Positions 26,049 through 34,684 are shown, numbered from the stretch's first letter. The stretch is DNA of 64,000 bases from Streptomyces endocoffeicus (GCF_016741935.1 NZ_JAERRG010000007.1:62001-126000); one strand, 5' to 3'. The notes: a model not told the origin generated them from the letters alone. Numbers and translations are program-made.

Positions 26049-26821
26049 TGAGCACCCCCACGCTTGAGAAGTCCGACCAGGCCCCCGAGGCGGCCGACGC
26101 CACCGCCTCGCACCTGATCACCGTCACCTTCCGGATCCGGCGCTTCAACCCGGAGGTCTCGGACCAGGCGGTCTGGGAGGACTTCCAGATCGACATGGAT
26201 CCGAAGGAGCGCGTCCTCGACGGCCTCCACAAGATCAAGTGGGAGCAGGACGGCACCCTGACCTTCCGCCGCTCCTGCGCCCACGGCATCTGCGGGTCCG
26301 ACGCGATGCGGATCAACGGCCGCAACCGGCTGGCCTGCAAGACGCTGATCAAGGACATCAGCCCGGAGAAGCCCATCACGGTCGAGCCCATCAAGGGGCT
26401 CACGGTCCTCAAGGACCTGATCGTGGACATGGAGCCGTTCTTCCAGGCCTACCGCGATGTGATGCCCTTCCTGATCACGACGGGCAACGAGCCGACGCGT
26501 GAGCGGCTGCAGTCCGCGGCGGACCGCGAGCGGTTCGACGACACCACCAAGTGCATCCTGTGCGCCGCGTGCACCTCGTCGTGCCCGGTGTTCTGGAACG
26601 ACGGCCAGTACTTCGGCCCGGCGGCGATCGTCAACGCGCACCGCTTCATCTTCGACTCGCGTGACGAGGGTGGTGAGCAGCGGCTGGAGATCCTGAACGA
26701 CAAGGACGGCGTCTGGCGCTGCCGTACGACCTTCAACTGCACGGAGGCGTGCCCGCGGGGGATCGAGGTCACGAAGGCCATCCAGGAGGTGAAGCGCGCG
26801 CTGATCACGCGGCGCTTCTGA
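26048..26821 (+). CDS. sdhB: Succinate dehydrogenase iron-sulfur subunit
   Basis: 257 residues, cytoplasmic face of the membrane. The 2Fe-2S ligands are in SCAHGICGSDAM and RLAC; the 4Fe-4S and 3Fe-4S ligands are in CILCAACTSSCP and CTEACPRGI. Start overlaps sdhA by one base. The last codons (CGC TTC TGA) are the first unit of a seven-copy 12-bp repeat that continues beyond the stop, followed by a terminator. Confidence 0.97.
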   Translation: MSTPTLEKSDQAPEAADATASHLITVTFRIRRFNPEVSDQAVWEDFQIDMDPKERVLDGLHKIKWEQDGTLTFRRSCAHGICGSDAMRINGRNRLACKTLIKDISPEKPITVEPIKGLTVLKDLIVDMEPFFQAYRDVMPFLITTGNEPTRERLQSAADRERFDDTTKCILCAACTSSCPVFWNDGQYFGPAAIVNAHRFIFDSRDEGGEQRLEILNDKDGVWRCRTTFNCTEACPRGIEVTKAIQEVKRALITRRF

Positions 26822-26895
26822 GTGGGCTTGCGAATGCGCTTTCGAGTGCGCCTCTGAGTGGGCTTCCGAATGCGCTTCTGAGTGCGCTTCTGAGT
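26812..26895 (+). repeat. Seven 12-bp tandem repeats running out of the sdhB stop codon
   Basis: Units of consensus GCGCTTCTGAGT at 26812, 26824, 26836, 26848, 26860, 26872 and 26884. The first includes sdhB's final codons and its TGA; the others are non-coding, with 0-4 changes each. It looks like repeated slippage from the gene end. Confidence 0.95.
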
Positions 26896-26931
26896 CACGA
26901 GGGCTGTGGCTCCCTAGGAGCTTGCGGGCGA

Positions 26932-26970
26932 GGGCCCCGCTTCCCGGGTTTCCGGGGGCGGGGCCTTCGT
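26932..26970 (+). terminator. Terminator of the sdh operon
   Basis: GGCCCCGC (26933-26940) and GCGGGGCC (26958-26965) flanking a 17-nt loop, followed by TTCGTCG. Confidence 0.7.
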
Positions 26971-27016
26971 CGTTGCGAGCCACCGAGAGCTATACACCCT
27001 AGGTATACACATGGCG

Positions 27017-27022
27017 TATAGT
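27017..27022 (+). promoter_or_regulatory. Leaderless -10 element of the VanZ/RDD gene
   Basis: TATAGT, a perfect TANNNT, ends 7 nt before ATG 27030. The 40 bp upstream are AT-rich and contain two TATAC copies around CCTAGG, a possible operator. Confidence 0.6.
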
Positions 27023-27029
27023 CGTGTGC

Positions 27030-28460
27030 ATGGCCACCGCCTACGTTCTCCCGATCAAGACCGCTGCCGCGCTCTTCCCGCTGCTGGCGCTCTTACTGTT
27101 ACTGCCGACAGCCGTCACCCTGTACCGCCGTCACGGCGTGATGTCCCGAGGGCGGGCGCTGTCGCTGTACGGCTTCCTCTACTACTCGCTCACGGCCTTC
27201 TGCATGACGATCGTGCCGCTGCCGCAGCAGACCGCCGACATGTGCCGGCGGTTCGCGATGGTGGCCCATCCGCAGTGGATGCCCGGGAACACCTTCAGAG
27301 ACATCTGGAAGGAAGCGGACCACAAGGTCGGGCTCAACGCGCTGGTCCTCCAGAACCCCGCCGTCGCCGGAACCGTCTTCAACCTGCTGCTGCTCCTGCC
27401 GCTCGGCATCTTCCTGCGCTATCACTTCCGGCGCTCGCTGCCCGCCGCCGCCGCGATCGGCTTCGCGGTCTCGCTGTCCTTCGAGCTGACGCAGTGGAGC
27501 GGGGTCTGGGGCCTCTACAACTGCCCGTACCGGCTCTTCGACGTGGACGACCTGATCGTCAACACGGCCGGGGCGATGACCGGTTGGCTGCTGGCCGGGC
27601 CGCTCGCGCGGATGCTGCCGACGCTGGAGACGCTGGACGGGCGGGCGCTGGCGGCGCGGCCGGTTCCAGTCGGGCGGCGGCTGACGGCACTGGTCGTGGA
27701 TGTGGCCGGATATGTCGTCGCCTCGGTGTTCACCGCCGCCGTGCTGACCTACCAGGGCGGATCGGCCCCGACCTGGATGCCGGTGGGAATCTTCGTGGCC
27801 TGGTTCGTGCTGCTGCCCCTGGCGACCGGGGCGACCCCCGGAAAGCGGCTGTTGCTGCTGAAGCTGGTGGCGGACGACGGCGGCCCGCTGGTGGCCTGGC
27901 GGCTGACCCTGCGCGCGCTGCTGATCGGGGCGTTGGTGATGCCGTTCCTGGCGGGGCTGTTCCTGGCCGTGCTGACGCTGCTGAACGAGCCGTATCCGTC
28001 GGGCCTGTTCGCCACCGTCCGCGACTCGGGCACGCAGGGCGCGGCGGCGATTCTCCTGGCGCTGGGCCCCGCTCAACTGCTGGCGGTGCTGGTCGGGTTC
28101 ACGCTGACGGCGGCGTGCGTACGGAAGACGCTGCGCCACCCGGACCGGCTGGCCCCGCACGACCGCATCTCGGGCATCCGCAACGCGACGCTGCCACACA
28201 GGCGGGCGGTGCGGGCGGCTGTACGGGCCGCTGAGCGACCTGCTGACCGGCCTGTTGACCGACTTGGTGCTTCGCCCGCCGACCGGCCCGCTCCGCCCGC
28301 TGACCGGCTTGGTGCTTCGCCCGCCGACCGGCCCGCTGCTCCGGACGCTGACCGGCCCGCTCCGGTCGAGGTGGCGCGGGCGGCCGAGGACGCACCGGCG
28401 GCCGCACCCGGCCGCCCGGTGGTCACCGTGACCACCACTGGTCCGCGCCTCCGGCTTTGA
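27030..28460 (+). CDS. VanZ-RDD fusion membrane protein with two TTA codons
   Basis: 476 residues. The N-terminal half is VanZ-like (VFNLLLLLPLGIFLRYHF, SFELTQ, FDVDDLIVNTAGAMTG), about 5 helices. The second half is an RDD-like domain (RRLTALVVDVAGYVVA, ATPGKRLLLLKLV). The C-terminus is a cytoplasmic Ala/Pro/Asp/Arg-rich tail with a 45-bp repeat. Leucine codons 22 and 24 are TTA (27093-27095, 27099-27101), so translation should depend on bldA tRNA and the gene is probably development-linked. VanZ relatives affect glycopeptide resistance, but most are uncharacterised. Confidence 0.85.
   Translation: MATAYVLPIKTAAALFPLLALLLLLPTAVTLYRRHGVMSRGRALSLYGFLYYSLTAFCMTIVPLPQQTADMCRRFAMVAHPQWMPGNTFRDIWKEADHKVGLNALVLQNPAVAGTVFNLLLLLPLGIFLRYHFRRSLPAAAAIGFAVSLSFELTQWSGVWGLYNCPYRLFDVDDLIVNTAGAMTGWLLAGPLARMLPTLETLDGRALAARPVPVGRRLTALVVDVAGYVVASVFTAAVLTYQGGSAPTWMPVGIFVAWFVLLPLATGATPGKRLLLLKLVADDGGPLVAWRLTLRALLIGALVMPFLAGLFLAVLTLLNEPYPSGLFATVRDSGTQGAAAILLALGPAQLLAVLVGFTLTAACVRKTLRHPDRLAPHDRISGIRNATLPHRRAVRAAVRAAERPADRPVDRLGASPADRPAPPADRLGASPADRPAAPDADRPAPVEVARAAEDAPAAAPGRPVVTVTTTGPRLRL
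28257..28337 (+). repeat. 45-bp period direct repeat in the VanZ/RDD tail
   Basis: Copies at 28257-28292 and 28302-28337 share CTTGGTGCTTCGCCCGCCGA, encoding RLGASPADRP twice. In frame, so likely tolerated length variation. Confidence 0.75.
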
Positions 28461-28543
28461 CATCTGACCCATCCGCGCCGGACAGGCCGGGGCCCGCGCC
28501 GGGCAGGCTGAGGACGGGCCGGCGGCGAGCCGGGCGCGGGCGT

Positions 28544-30049
28544 TCAGGCGCGGGTCGAGGCGAGCTCCACGACGGTGACGTCCGGGGGCGCCCCGACCCG
28601 TACCGGCGGGCCCCAGGCGCCCGCGCCACGGGTCACATAGAGCTGGGTGTCGCCGTACCGCTCGAGCCCGGCGGCGGTCGGGTTGGCGAGCTCGGCCACA
28701 TAGGTGCCGGGCCACAGCTGACCACCGTGGGTGTGGCCGGAGAGCTGAAGATCCACGCCCGCCTTCACCGCATCGTGGATCACCACCGGCTGATGGGCGA
28801 GCAGCACGGAGGCGCGTGAGCGGTCGCGGTCGCCGAGCGCCTTACCGAAGTCGGGACCGTGGCCCTCGCTCTCGCCCGCGACGTCGTTCACCCCGGCGAG
28901 ATCGAAGCCGGGCAGCTCGGTGCGCTCGTTCTCCAGGGGCCGCAGGCCCAGCTCGCGGACGTGGTCCACCCACTCGGCGGCGCCCGAGTAGTACTCGTGG
29001 TTACCGGTGACGAAGTAGCTGCCGTGGCGGGCGCTCAGCCCGCGCAGCGGCTCGGCGGCCGGGCCGAGGTCGGCCACGCTGCCGTCCACGAGGTCGCCGA
29101 CGACGGCGACGAGGTCGGGGTTGGTGCGGTTGACCGCCTCGACCACCCGCCGGGTGTGATCGCGGCCCAGGATCGGCCCGAGGTGGATATCGCTGACGAC
29201 GGCGATCCGGAAGCCGTGCGCCCGGCGCGGCAGCTTGGCGAGCGGCACGGTGACCCGCTTGATCCGCGGCCCACGCAACACGGTGTACGTCCCGTACCCC
29301 ACCGTCCCGGCCGCCACGGCAGTGGCCCCGACGGCGACGGCCCGCGCGACGAAGAGGCGACGAGAGGGCGCGGGGGCGGGGTCCACGGGATCCACGGCGT
29401 CCACGGGGTCCGCCGCGCCGCCCTTGGCGGCCGCCTGTGCGGTGGGCTTGGCGGCGTCGCCCTCGGCGACCTTGACCGCCCCGGCCACGCCGGGCCCCGC
29501 CACCCCAGCCGGGGCCTCGATGGCCCCGTCGGCGACGGCCTCGGCTTCACTCACCACAGCCGCGCCCAGGCCATCTCCGGCCGCCGCGCCCGCGCCGCCT
29601 TCGGCCGCCGAGCCCTCGCGGCCGCCCGTGCCGACGGCCGCCGGAGCGGGAGCGGGAGCGGGAGCGGCGGCGCCGCTGTCGTCGGCGAAGGCAGTCGGCA
29701 GCCCGCCTGACGGGCTGCCTGACGCCCCCGGGCCCTCGGTCGACCGCACAAGCAGGGGGCGTACCGCCTCGCCCGCCAGGAGGGCCAGGGTCAGGTACAG
29801 GAGGAGGGCGAGCCAGAGGTAGCCCGGCCAGGCGAGGGCGCGCTGGAGGAGGAAGGGCGCGCCCGCGCGGCCCGCGATCAGCGCGCCGACGCTGATCAGC
29901 GGCAGCGCGAAGGCCGCCGCCGTGCCCGTACGGCGCGCCCATCCCCCGCGCGCCGTCGTATCGCGGACGAGCCGCCGCCACACGTACCAGTGGACGCCGG
30001 TCAGCAGACCGACGACGACCAGTGCGATCAGGACGTAGAGCACGACCAT
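28544..30049 (-). CDS. Membrane-anchored metallophosphoesterase
   Basis: 501 residues. Three or so N-terminal helices, a long Ala/Gly/Pro-rich linker (about 105-235), another helix (SRRLFVARAVAVGATAVAAG), then a calcineurin-like domain with all metal motifs: VSDIHLG, VGDLVDG, TGNHEY, and GHTHGGQLWP near the end. The fold and topology match the YkuE/YaeI-type phosphoesterases thought to act on lipids or cell-surface phosphodiesters. It follows the SCO4848-like gene on the same strand, 69 nt apart. The substrate is not predictable. Confidence 0.88.
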   Translation of the reverse strand: MVVLYVLIALVVVGLLTGVHWYVWRRLVRDTTARGGWARRTGTAAAFALPLISVGALIAGRAGAPFLLQRALAWPGYLWLALLLYLTLALLAGEAVRPLLVRSTEGPGASGSPSGGLPTAFADDSGAAAPAPAPAPAAVGTGGREGSAAEGGAGAAAGDGLGAAVVSEAEAVADGAIEAPAGVAGPGVAGAVKVAEGDAAKPTAQAAAKGGAADPVDAVDPVDPAPAPSRRLFVARAVAVGATAVAAGTVGYGTYTVLRGPRIKRVTVPLAKLPRRAHGFRIAVVSDIHLGPILGRDHTRRVVEAVNRTNPDLVAVVGDLVDGSVADLGPAAEPLRGLSARHGSYFVTGNHEYYSGAAEWVDHVRELGLRPLENERTELPGFDLAGVNDVAGESEGHGPDFGKALGDRDRSRASVLLAHQPVVIHDAVKAGVDLQLSGHTHGGQLWPGTYVAELANPTAAGLERYGDTQLYVTRGAGAWGPPVRVGAPPDVTVVELASTRA

Positions 30050-30118
30050 CCCCGGTCCCCTCCCCTGGCGACTACGCGACTACCTGCCACGGCCGCCTGC
30101 CACAACTGCCTGGAACGG

Positions 30119-30370
30119 CTACTCGGAGGCGTCGTTCCGGCGCAGAGCGCGCACACCACGCAACCCGATCACCCCGATCGCCGTCCCCAAGAGAAACGAG
30201 GTGATCGCGAGCAGCAGATGCACCCAAAAGTACGCGGTGGGGTCGCCGGAGTCGTCGAAGGCGAGTCCGCTGGCGTCCTTCCACAAATTTTTGACAAAGG
30301 TGAACCAGATGACCCAGCTCCAGACCCCGAAGGCGAGCAGGAACCAGGACACGGGGCGGCTGAGCTTCAT
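30119..30370 (-). CDS. SCO4848-family small membrane protein
   Basis: 83 residues with two hydrophobic segments: MKLSRPVSWFLLAFGVWSWV at the start and VHLLLAITSFLLGTAIGVIG near the end, separated by the conserved TFVKNLWKD and AYFWVH. I recall this as a family named after S. coelicolor SCO4848. ATG 30370 is preferred over an upstream start at 30502 that would cross the divergent dac promoter. Probably cotranscribed with the phosphoesterase gene. Function unknown. Confidence 0.82.
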   Translation of the reverse strand: MKLSRPVSWFLLAFGVWSWVIWFTFVKNLWKDASGLAFDDSGDPTAYFWVHLLLAITSFLLGTAIGVIGLRGVRALRRNDASE

Positions 30371-30463
30371 GGTCTCCAGTATGGGCAAGGCCTCCCATAC
30401 CCCCACGCGGGGGTCTGCCGTCAATACATCGGCGCTGCTGTCGCTCTCCTCAGCGACGACAGG

Positions 30464-30469
30464 TACGTT
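30464..30469 (+). promoter_or_regulatory. Leaderless -10 element of the D,D-carboxypeptidase gene
   Basis: TACGTT ends 7 nt before GTG 30477, and no Shine-Dalgarno is present. Confidence 0.5.
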
Positions 30470-30476
30470 CACCTCC

Positions 30477-31823
30477 GTGCCCACACCTTCCTTCACCAGC
30501 ACTCACGTCCGACACAGCACCCGTAAGAGCACCGGCAAGAGCACCAGCAAGAGCACCGACAAGATCTCCGGCAAGGGCCGCACCCCCGCCCGCCGCGCCG
30601 TGGCCCCGCTGGCCGCCGCCGCCCTCCTGCTGTGCGGGCCGCTCGCCGCCACCCCGGCGCACGCCGCCGACCAGCCGGGCGGCTCCACCGACGCGGTCAA
30701 GCCGCCCGCGCACATGTCCACGGTGGGCGGGAAGCGGCTCGGCCGCCCCGACACCCAGGTGGACCCGAAGCCTGGCGCGCCCGCGCTGCCCAAGGGGCTC
30801 AGCGGGAAGTCGTGGCTGGTGGCCGACGCCGAGTCGGGCGATGTGCTCGCCTCGCACAACGCCCACTGGCAGCTGCCGCCCGCGTCCACGCTGAAGATGC
30901 TGTTCGCGGACACGCTGCTGCCGAAGATGCCGAAGACGAAGACCCACAAGGTGCAGCTGTCCGACCTGGAGGGGATGGGTGAGGGCAGCAGCCTGGTCGG
31001 GGTCAAGGAGAACTACACCTACTCGGTCCACGACCTGTGGCTCGGCGTCTTCCTGCGCTCGGGCAACGACGCGGTGCATGTGCTGGCGGCCATGAACGGC
31101 GGGGTCCCGGCGACCGTAAGGGAGATGCAGGCACACGCGAAGTACCTGAACGCCCGGGACACCCATGTGGTCACCCCGGACGGCTACGACGAGAAGGGCC
31201 AGGTCAGCAGCGCGTACGACCTGACCCTCTTCGCCCGCTCGGGGCTGCAGAAGGCGGATTTCCGGGAGTACTGCTCGACGGCGACCGCGCAGTTCCCCGG
31301 GACGTTCGAGAAGGACAAGAAGGGCAAGAAGACCCGCTCCAGCTTCGGCATCCAGAACACCAACCGGCTGCTGACCGGCCTCGGCGTTGACCCCTACAAG
31401 GGCATCGCCGGGGTCAAGAACGGCAACACCACGAACGCGGGCGCCACCTTCACCGGGGTCGCCCAGCGCGGCAACCGGGTGCTGCTGGTCACCGTCATGA
31501 ATCCGCAGCAGAAGGAGATGAACGAGGTCTACAAGGAGACCGCGAAGCTCTTCGACTGGGGGTTCAAGGCGTCGGGCTCGGTGAACCCGGTCGGCACCCT
31601 CGTCCGGCCGGGCGCGGCGGGCGCGAACCACCCCTCGGCCGGTGACGAGGACGGCCATAAGCACGCCCAGGCGTCCGTCTCGGCGGACGACGGAAGCTCG
31701 GGCGGTATGTGGACCGCGGTGGGCATCACGGGCGGCTCCCTGGCGCTGCTGGGCGCGGTGGCCTTCGGGGTGCACCGCCGCTGGCCGCTCCCGGAGCTGG
31801 TGCGCCGCCGCTCACGCGACTGA
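30477..31823 (+). CDS. D-alanyl-D-alanine carboxypeptidase (class C low-mass PBP)
   Basis: 448 residues, trims the terminal D-Ala of peptidoglycan stem peptides outside the membrane. A basic, Ser/Thr/Lys-repeat N-terminus leads to a signal sequence ending ATPAHA. Peptidase S11 motifs are STLK (Ser137 nucleophile, Lys140), SGN in LRSGNDAVH, and KNG in GVKNGNTTNAG in place of the usual KTG, a substitution I recall from actinobacterial relatives. A C-terminal helix with a basic end anchors it. GTG 30477 is supported by a -10 box 7 nt upstream. Confidence 0.93.
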   Translation: MPTPSFTSTHVRHSTRKSTGKSTSKSTDKISGKGRTPARRAVAPLAAAALLLCGPLAATPAHAADQPGGSTDAVKPPAHMSTVGGKRLGRPDTQVDPKPGAPALPKGLSGKSWLVADAESGDVLASHNAHWQLPPASTLKMLFADTLLPKMPKTKTHKVQLSDLEGMGEGSSLVGVKENYTYSVHDLWLGVFLRSGNDAVHVLAAMNGGVPATVREMQAHAKYLNARDTHVVTPDGYDEKGQVSSAYDLTLFARSGLQKADFREYCSTATAQFPGTFEKDKKGKKTRSSFGIQNTNRLLTGLGVDPYKGIAGVKNGNTTNAGATFTGVAQRGNRVLLVTVMNPQQKEMNEVYKETAKLFDWGFKASGSVNPVGTLVRPGAAGANHPSAGDEDGHKHAQASVSADDGSSGGMWTAVGITGGSLALLGAVAFGVHRRWPLPELVRRRSRD

Positions 31824-31830
31824 ACGAAGC

Positions 31831-31887
31831 CCTTACGGTCGCCGTGACCGCCTTACGGTCGCCCGCCGTGGCCACCTTACGGTCGCC
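31831..31887 (+). repeat. Three copies of CCTTACGGTCGCC
   Basis: Exact 13-bp copies at 31831-31843, 31851-31863 and 31875-31887, in the 72-bp gap between convergent genes. Neighbouring GTGACCG can pair with CGGTC, giving alternative small hairpins, so they may act in termination. Confidence 0.75.
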
Positions 31888-31895
31888 GCCCGTTG

Positions 31896-32939
31896 TCACG
31901 CCGCCGCCGGCGGGCCCTCCGGCCCGCCAGCGCGGTGCTTTTCGATCTCCGGCTCAGGCGACCCGGACGGCTCGGACAGCCCGGCCGGCTCGGACAACTC
32001 GGACGGCTCCTCCGACTCCGACGGCTCCTCCGGCTCGGACGGCTGGGCCTTGTCCGCCTCGGCCGCCCATTCCGCCTCGTGCTCGGCCTGGGCGGCGGGC
32101 GGGGTGGCGGTCCAGGCGGCGCAGTACAGCGTGAGTTTCGCGGTGAAGTTGATCCACAGCAGCAGCGCGATGGGCACCCCGAACGCCCCGTACATGCTCT
32201 TGGCCGCCACGTCCTTCAGATAGCTGCTGAGCAGCAGCTTGAGCAGTTCGAAGCCGATCGCCCCGATGAGCGCGGCGACCGCGACCGTACGGCGGGGCGG
32301 CTCCACGCCGGGGAGCCAGGTCAGCACGTAGCACAGCAGCAGGAAGTCGGCGCCGACGGCGATGAGGAACGCGGCGATCCGCAGCAGCCAGCCGCCGACC
32401 CCGTTCTCGGGGATGCCGATCAGCCGGGCGACCCGGCCCACGGCGGTGGCGGCCAGGGCGGACACGGCGAACGAGACGAGCGCCACGCCGCCCAGCCCGA
32501 TCAGCACGAACGCGTCCTTGACCTTGCGCACCAGCGGATTGCCGGGGTCCTCCGCCAGCTCCCATACGGCGCGCAGGCACTCGCGCAGCGAGCCCACCCA
32601 GCTGATGCCGGTGAACAGCAGCAGGGCGCCCGCGACGACCCCGATGGTGGCGGCGTTCTGGACGAGCGCGTTCAGGTCGAGCTGGCCGGAGATACCGGGG
32701 ATCTGCTGGGCGAGCTTCTTCTGGAGCTGCGCCATCTGCGACTGGCTGAGCGTCGCCGCGCCGATCGCCGCCCCGACGGCGATGAGCGGGAAGAAGGCGA
32801 TGAAGCTGGTGAACGTGATCGCGGCGGCGAGCCGGGTCCAGTGGACGCGGTCGAGCCGTTCGTACGTACGCCAGGCATGGGTACGCATCAGCCAGGCCAG
32901 GGCGGGGCCGACGACAGGCAGCCGGGTCAACGATTCCAT
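31896..32939 (-). CDS. YihY/BrkB family inner-membrane protein
   Basis: 347 residues with six hydrophobic segments. Conserved stretches are RLAAAITFTSFIAFFPLIAV near the N-terminus, TGISWVGSLRECLRAVWE and YLKDVAAKSMYGAFGVPIALLLWINF. The C-terminal 55 residues are acidic and built from Ser-Glu-Pro repeats, unlike most relatives. ATG 32939 chosen. The family was once called RNase BN, but that is now considered wrong; function is unknown. Convergent with the dac gene. Confidence 0.9.
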   Translation of the reverse strand: MESLTRLPVVGPALAWLMRTHAWRTYERLDRVHWTRLAAAITFTSFIAFFPLIAVGAAIGAATLSQSQMAQLQKKLAQQIPGISGQLDLNALVQNAATIGVVAGALLLFTGISWVGSLRECLRAVWELAEDPGNPLVRKVKDAFVLIGLGGVALVSFAVSALAATAVGRVARLIGIPENGVGGWLLRIAAFLIAVGADFLLLCYVLTWLPGVEPPRRTVAVAALIGAIGFELLKLLLSSYLKDVAAKSMYGAFGVPIALLLWINFTAKLTLYCAAWTATPPAAQAEHEAEWAAEADKAQPSEPEEPSESEEPSELSEPAGLSEPSGSPEPEIEKHRAGGPEGPPAAA

Positions 32940-33097
32940 GATCAGCAACTACCCTTCTGCGCGTTGTCATTCCTCGGCGCGCCGGGCGCGCGGTACGGAT
33001 ATCCGGGTTCCCCGGACCGGCGCTCCGCTCATCACTCTTTTCGGTGAGGGCGCGCATACGGACGCACGATCACTCCATATGCCATGGATCGTGGGGA

Positions 33098-33103
33098 TAA
33101 GTT
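33098..33103 (+). promoter_or_regulatory. Leaderless -10 element of the DprE2-like gene
   Basis: TAAGTT ends 6 nt before ATG 33110. Confidence 0.45.
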
Positions 33104-33109
33104 CCCTCC

Positions 33110-33868
33110 ATGAAGGACGTCGTCGGTTCCCCGCAATCGCTGCTCGTCCTGGGCGGTACGTCCGAGATCGCCCTGGCGACCGTCCGCCGCCTGATCACCC
33201 GGCGCGCCCGTACGGTCTGGCTGGCCGGCCGTCCCTCGCCCGCCCTGGAGTCGACCGCGCGGCAGCTGCGGGACCTCGGTGCCGACACCCTTACGGTGCC
33301 CTTCGACGCGCTCGCCCCCGAGGCCCACGAGGTGACCCTGGGCAAGGTCTTCGCCGAGGACGACATCGACCTGGTGCTGCTGGCCTTCGGGGTCATGGGC
33401 GTCCAGGCTCGGGACGAGACCGATCCCCCGGCGGCGGTCCGGGTCGCCCAGACCAACTACACCGGCGCCGTCTCCGCGGCCCTGATCTGCGCCAACGCCA
33501 TGCGCCGCCAGGGCCATGGCTCACTGGTGGTGCTCACCTCGGCCGCCGCCGGACGGGTCAGCCGCAGCGACTTCATCCACGCCTCCGCCAAGGCCGGGCT
33601 CGACGCGTTCGCCCAGGGGCTGGGGGACGCGCTGCGCGGCACGGGCGTCCATGTGATGGTCGTACGCCCCGGCTTCGTCCGTACGAAGCTCACGGCCGGG
33701 CTGCGGCCCGCGCCGCTGGCCACCTCGCCCCAGGCGGTCGCCGAGGCCATCGAGGAGGGGCTGCGGCGGCGCGCACCGGTCGTCTGGGCGCCGGGCGCGC
33801 TGCGGCTGATGACGGCGGCACGCCGCCTGCTGCCCCGCGCCGTCTCCCGCCCGAGCGGGCCCGCGTAG
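33110..33868 (+). CDS. DprE2-like SDR with His in place of the catalytic Tyr
   Basis: 252-residue SDR most like decaprenylphospho-2-keto-ribose reductases (DprE2): LVLGGTSEIALATVRRL, FGVMGVQ, NYTGAVSAAL, MVVRPGFVRTKLT. In the active site Ser144 and Lys161 are present, but the expected Tyr of YxxxK is His157 (IHASAKAG), codon CAC, one transition from TAC. The enzyme may be inactive, altered or proton-relayed differently. In mycobacteria DprE2 makes the arabinose donor for the cell wall; streptomycetes lack that arabinogalactan, so the role here is unclear. No dprE1 is nearby. Confidence 0.8.
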   Translation: MKDVVGSPQSLLVLGGTSEIALATVRRLITRRARTVWLAGRPSPALESTARQLRDLGADTLTVPFDALAPEAHEVTLGKVFAEDDIDLVLLAFGVMGVQARDETDPPAAVRVAQTNYTGAVSAALICANAMRRQGHGSLVVLTSAAAGRVSRSDFIHASAKAGLDAFAQGLGDALRGTGVHVMVVRPGFVRTKLTAGLRPAPLATSPQAVAEAIEEGLRRRAPVVWAPGALRLMTAARRLLPRAVSRPSGPA

Positions 33869-33890
33869 GGGCGCGCAGCGGTGTCGATGT

Positions 33891-33903
33891 GCGGCTCCGC
33901 CGC
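33891..33903. terminator. Dispersed GC hairpin after the DprE2-like gene
   Basis: GCGGC-TCC-GCCGC with flanks GATGT and GTGG, matching the copy at 5300-5312. Both lie just after plus-strand genes in convergent gaps. Confidence 0.5.
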
Positions 33904-33960
33904 GTGGGCGCGGCCGGCCACGACGGGCCCGCGGATGACTGACGCACCAGAACCCCCACG

Positions 33961-33981
33961 GAGCGTTCCGGCGGAACGCTC
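33961..33981. terminator. Hairpin overlapping the stop of the 2'-5' ligase-like gene
   Basis: Perfect GAGCGTTCC-GGC-GGAACGCTC. Its right arm overlaps the minus-strand stop codon (33980-33982); it probably works for both convergent genes. Confidence 0.7.
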
Positions 33982-34579
33982 AGTGAGAGGGTGCCGCCGG
34001 GCGCGAGAGATCCACCTGACGGGGCACCACGGGCGGCGCACCGCCCGGCTGTTCATCCGCCCCGAAGGGGTATTCGCGGTCCAGCTGCCAGACCCCGTCC
34101 GCCCCCTGCTCGTACAGCGCGAAGCCAGTGATCGTCCAGGCGGCCTCGTACTCCTCGAGCTCCGCGAACGCCCGGTCCATCGCCTCCTCGTCGATGCCGT
34201 GCGCGACCGTGACATGCGGGTGGTACGGGAACTGCAGCTCACGCGCGCACGGCCCGGACTCCGCCCGGATCCGCTCCTGGAGCGCCGCGCACTCCTCCGC
34301 GCCCTCGACGATCCTGACGAAGACCACCGGCGAGAGCGGCCGGAAGGTGCCGGTGCCCTCCAGCCGCATCGGGAACGGCCGCCCCTCGGCCGCGACCCGC
34401 GCCAGATGGTCCTCCACGGCGGGCAGCGCCGAGACGTCGACCTCGGTCGGCGGCAGAAGGGTGACATGCGTGGGGATGCCATGGGCGGCCGGGTCCCCGA
34501 AGCCCGCGCGCCGCTCCTGGAGGAAGCTGCCGTACGGCTCCGGGACCGCGATCGAAACGCCGAGCGTTACGGTCCCCAC
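33980..34579 (-). CDS. 2'-5' RNA ligase superfamily (2H phosphoesterase) protein
   Basis: 199 residues with the two HxT motifs that define 2H enzymes: THVTLLPP (about 38-45) and YHPHVTVAHG (about 119-128). The enzymes act on 2'-5' or cyclic phosphodiesters of RNA or nucleotides; the in vivo substrate of bacterial members is mostly unknown. GTG 34579 has GGAGGGAGAA upstream. The C-terminal 25 residues are Pro/Gly-rich and not part of the fold. Separate transcript downstream of trpS. Confidence 0.85.
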   Translation of the reverse strand: MGTVTLGVSIAVPEPYGSFLQERRAGFGDPAAHGIPTHVTLLPPTEVDVSALPAVEDHLARVAAEGRPFPMRLEGTGTFRPLSPVVFVRIVEGAEECAALQERIRAESGPCARELQFPYHPHVTVAHGIDEEAMDRAFAELEEYEAAWTITGFALYEQGADGVWQLDREYPFGADEQPGGAPPVVPRQVDLSRPAAPSH

Positions 34580-34684
34580 TGCGTTCTCCCTCCTGGCCCT
34601 CCCGGGCTGCTGGGTTCTGGCCGCTGCACCCGTGTCAGTGTGGCGGCTGCGCCGCCCTCGCGGCTAGATTCCTCGGTCCTTTGG

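Noticed and set aside
26812..26895. Possible CRISPR or regulatory iterons in the sdhB 3' array
   Set aside because: Units are 12 bp with no spacers and include coding sequence of sdhB. Better explained as tandem duplication from the gene end.
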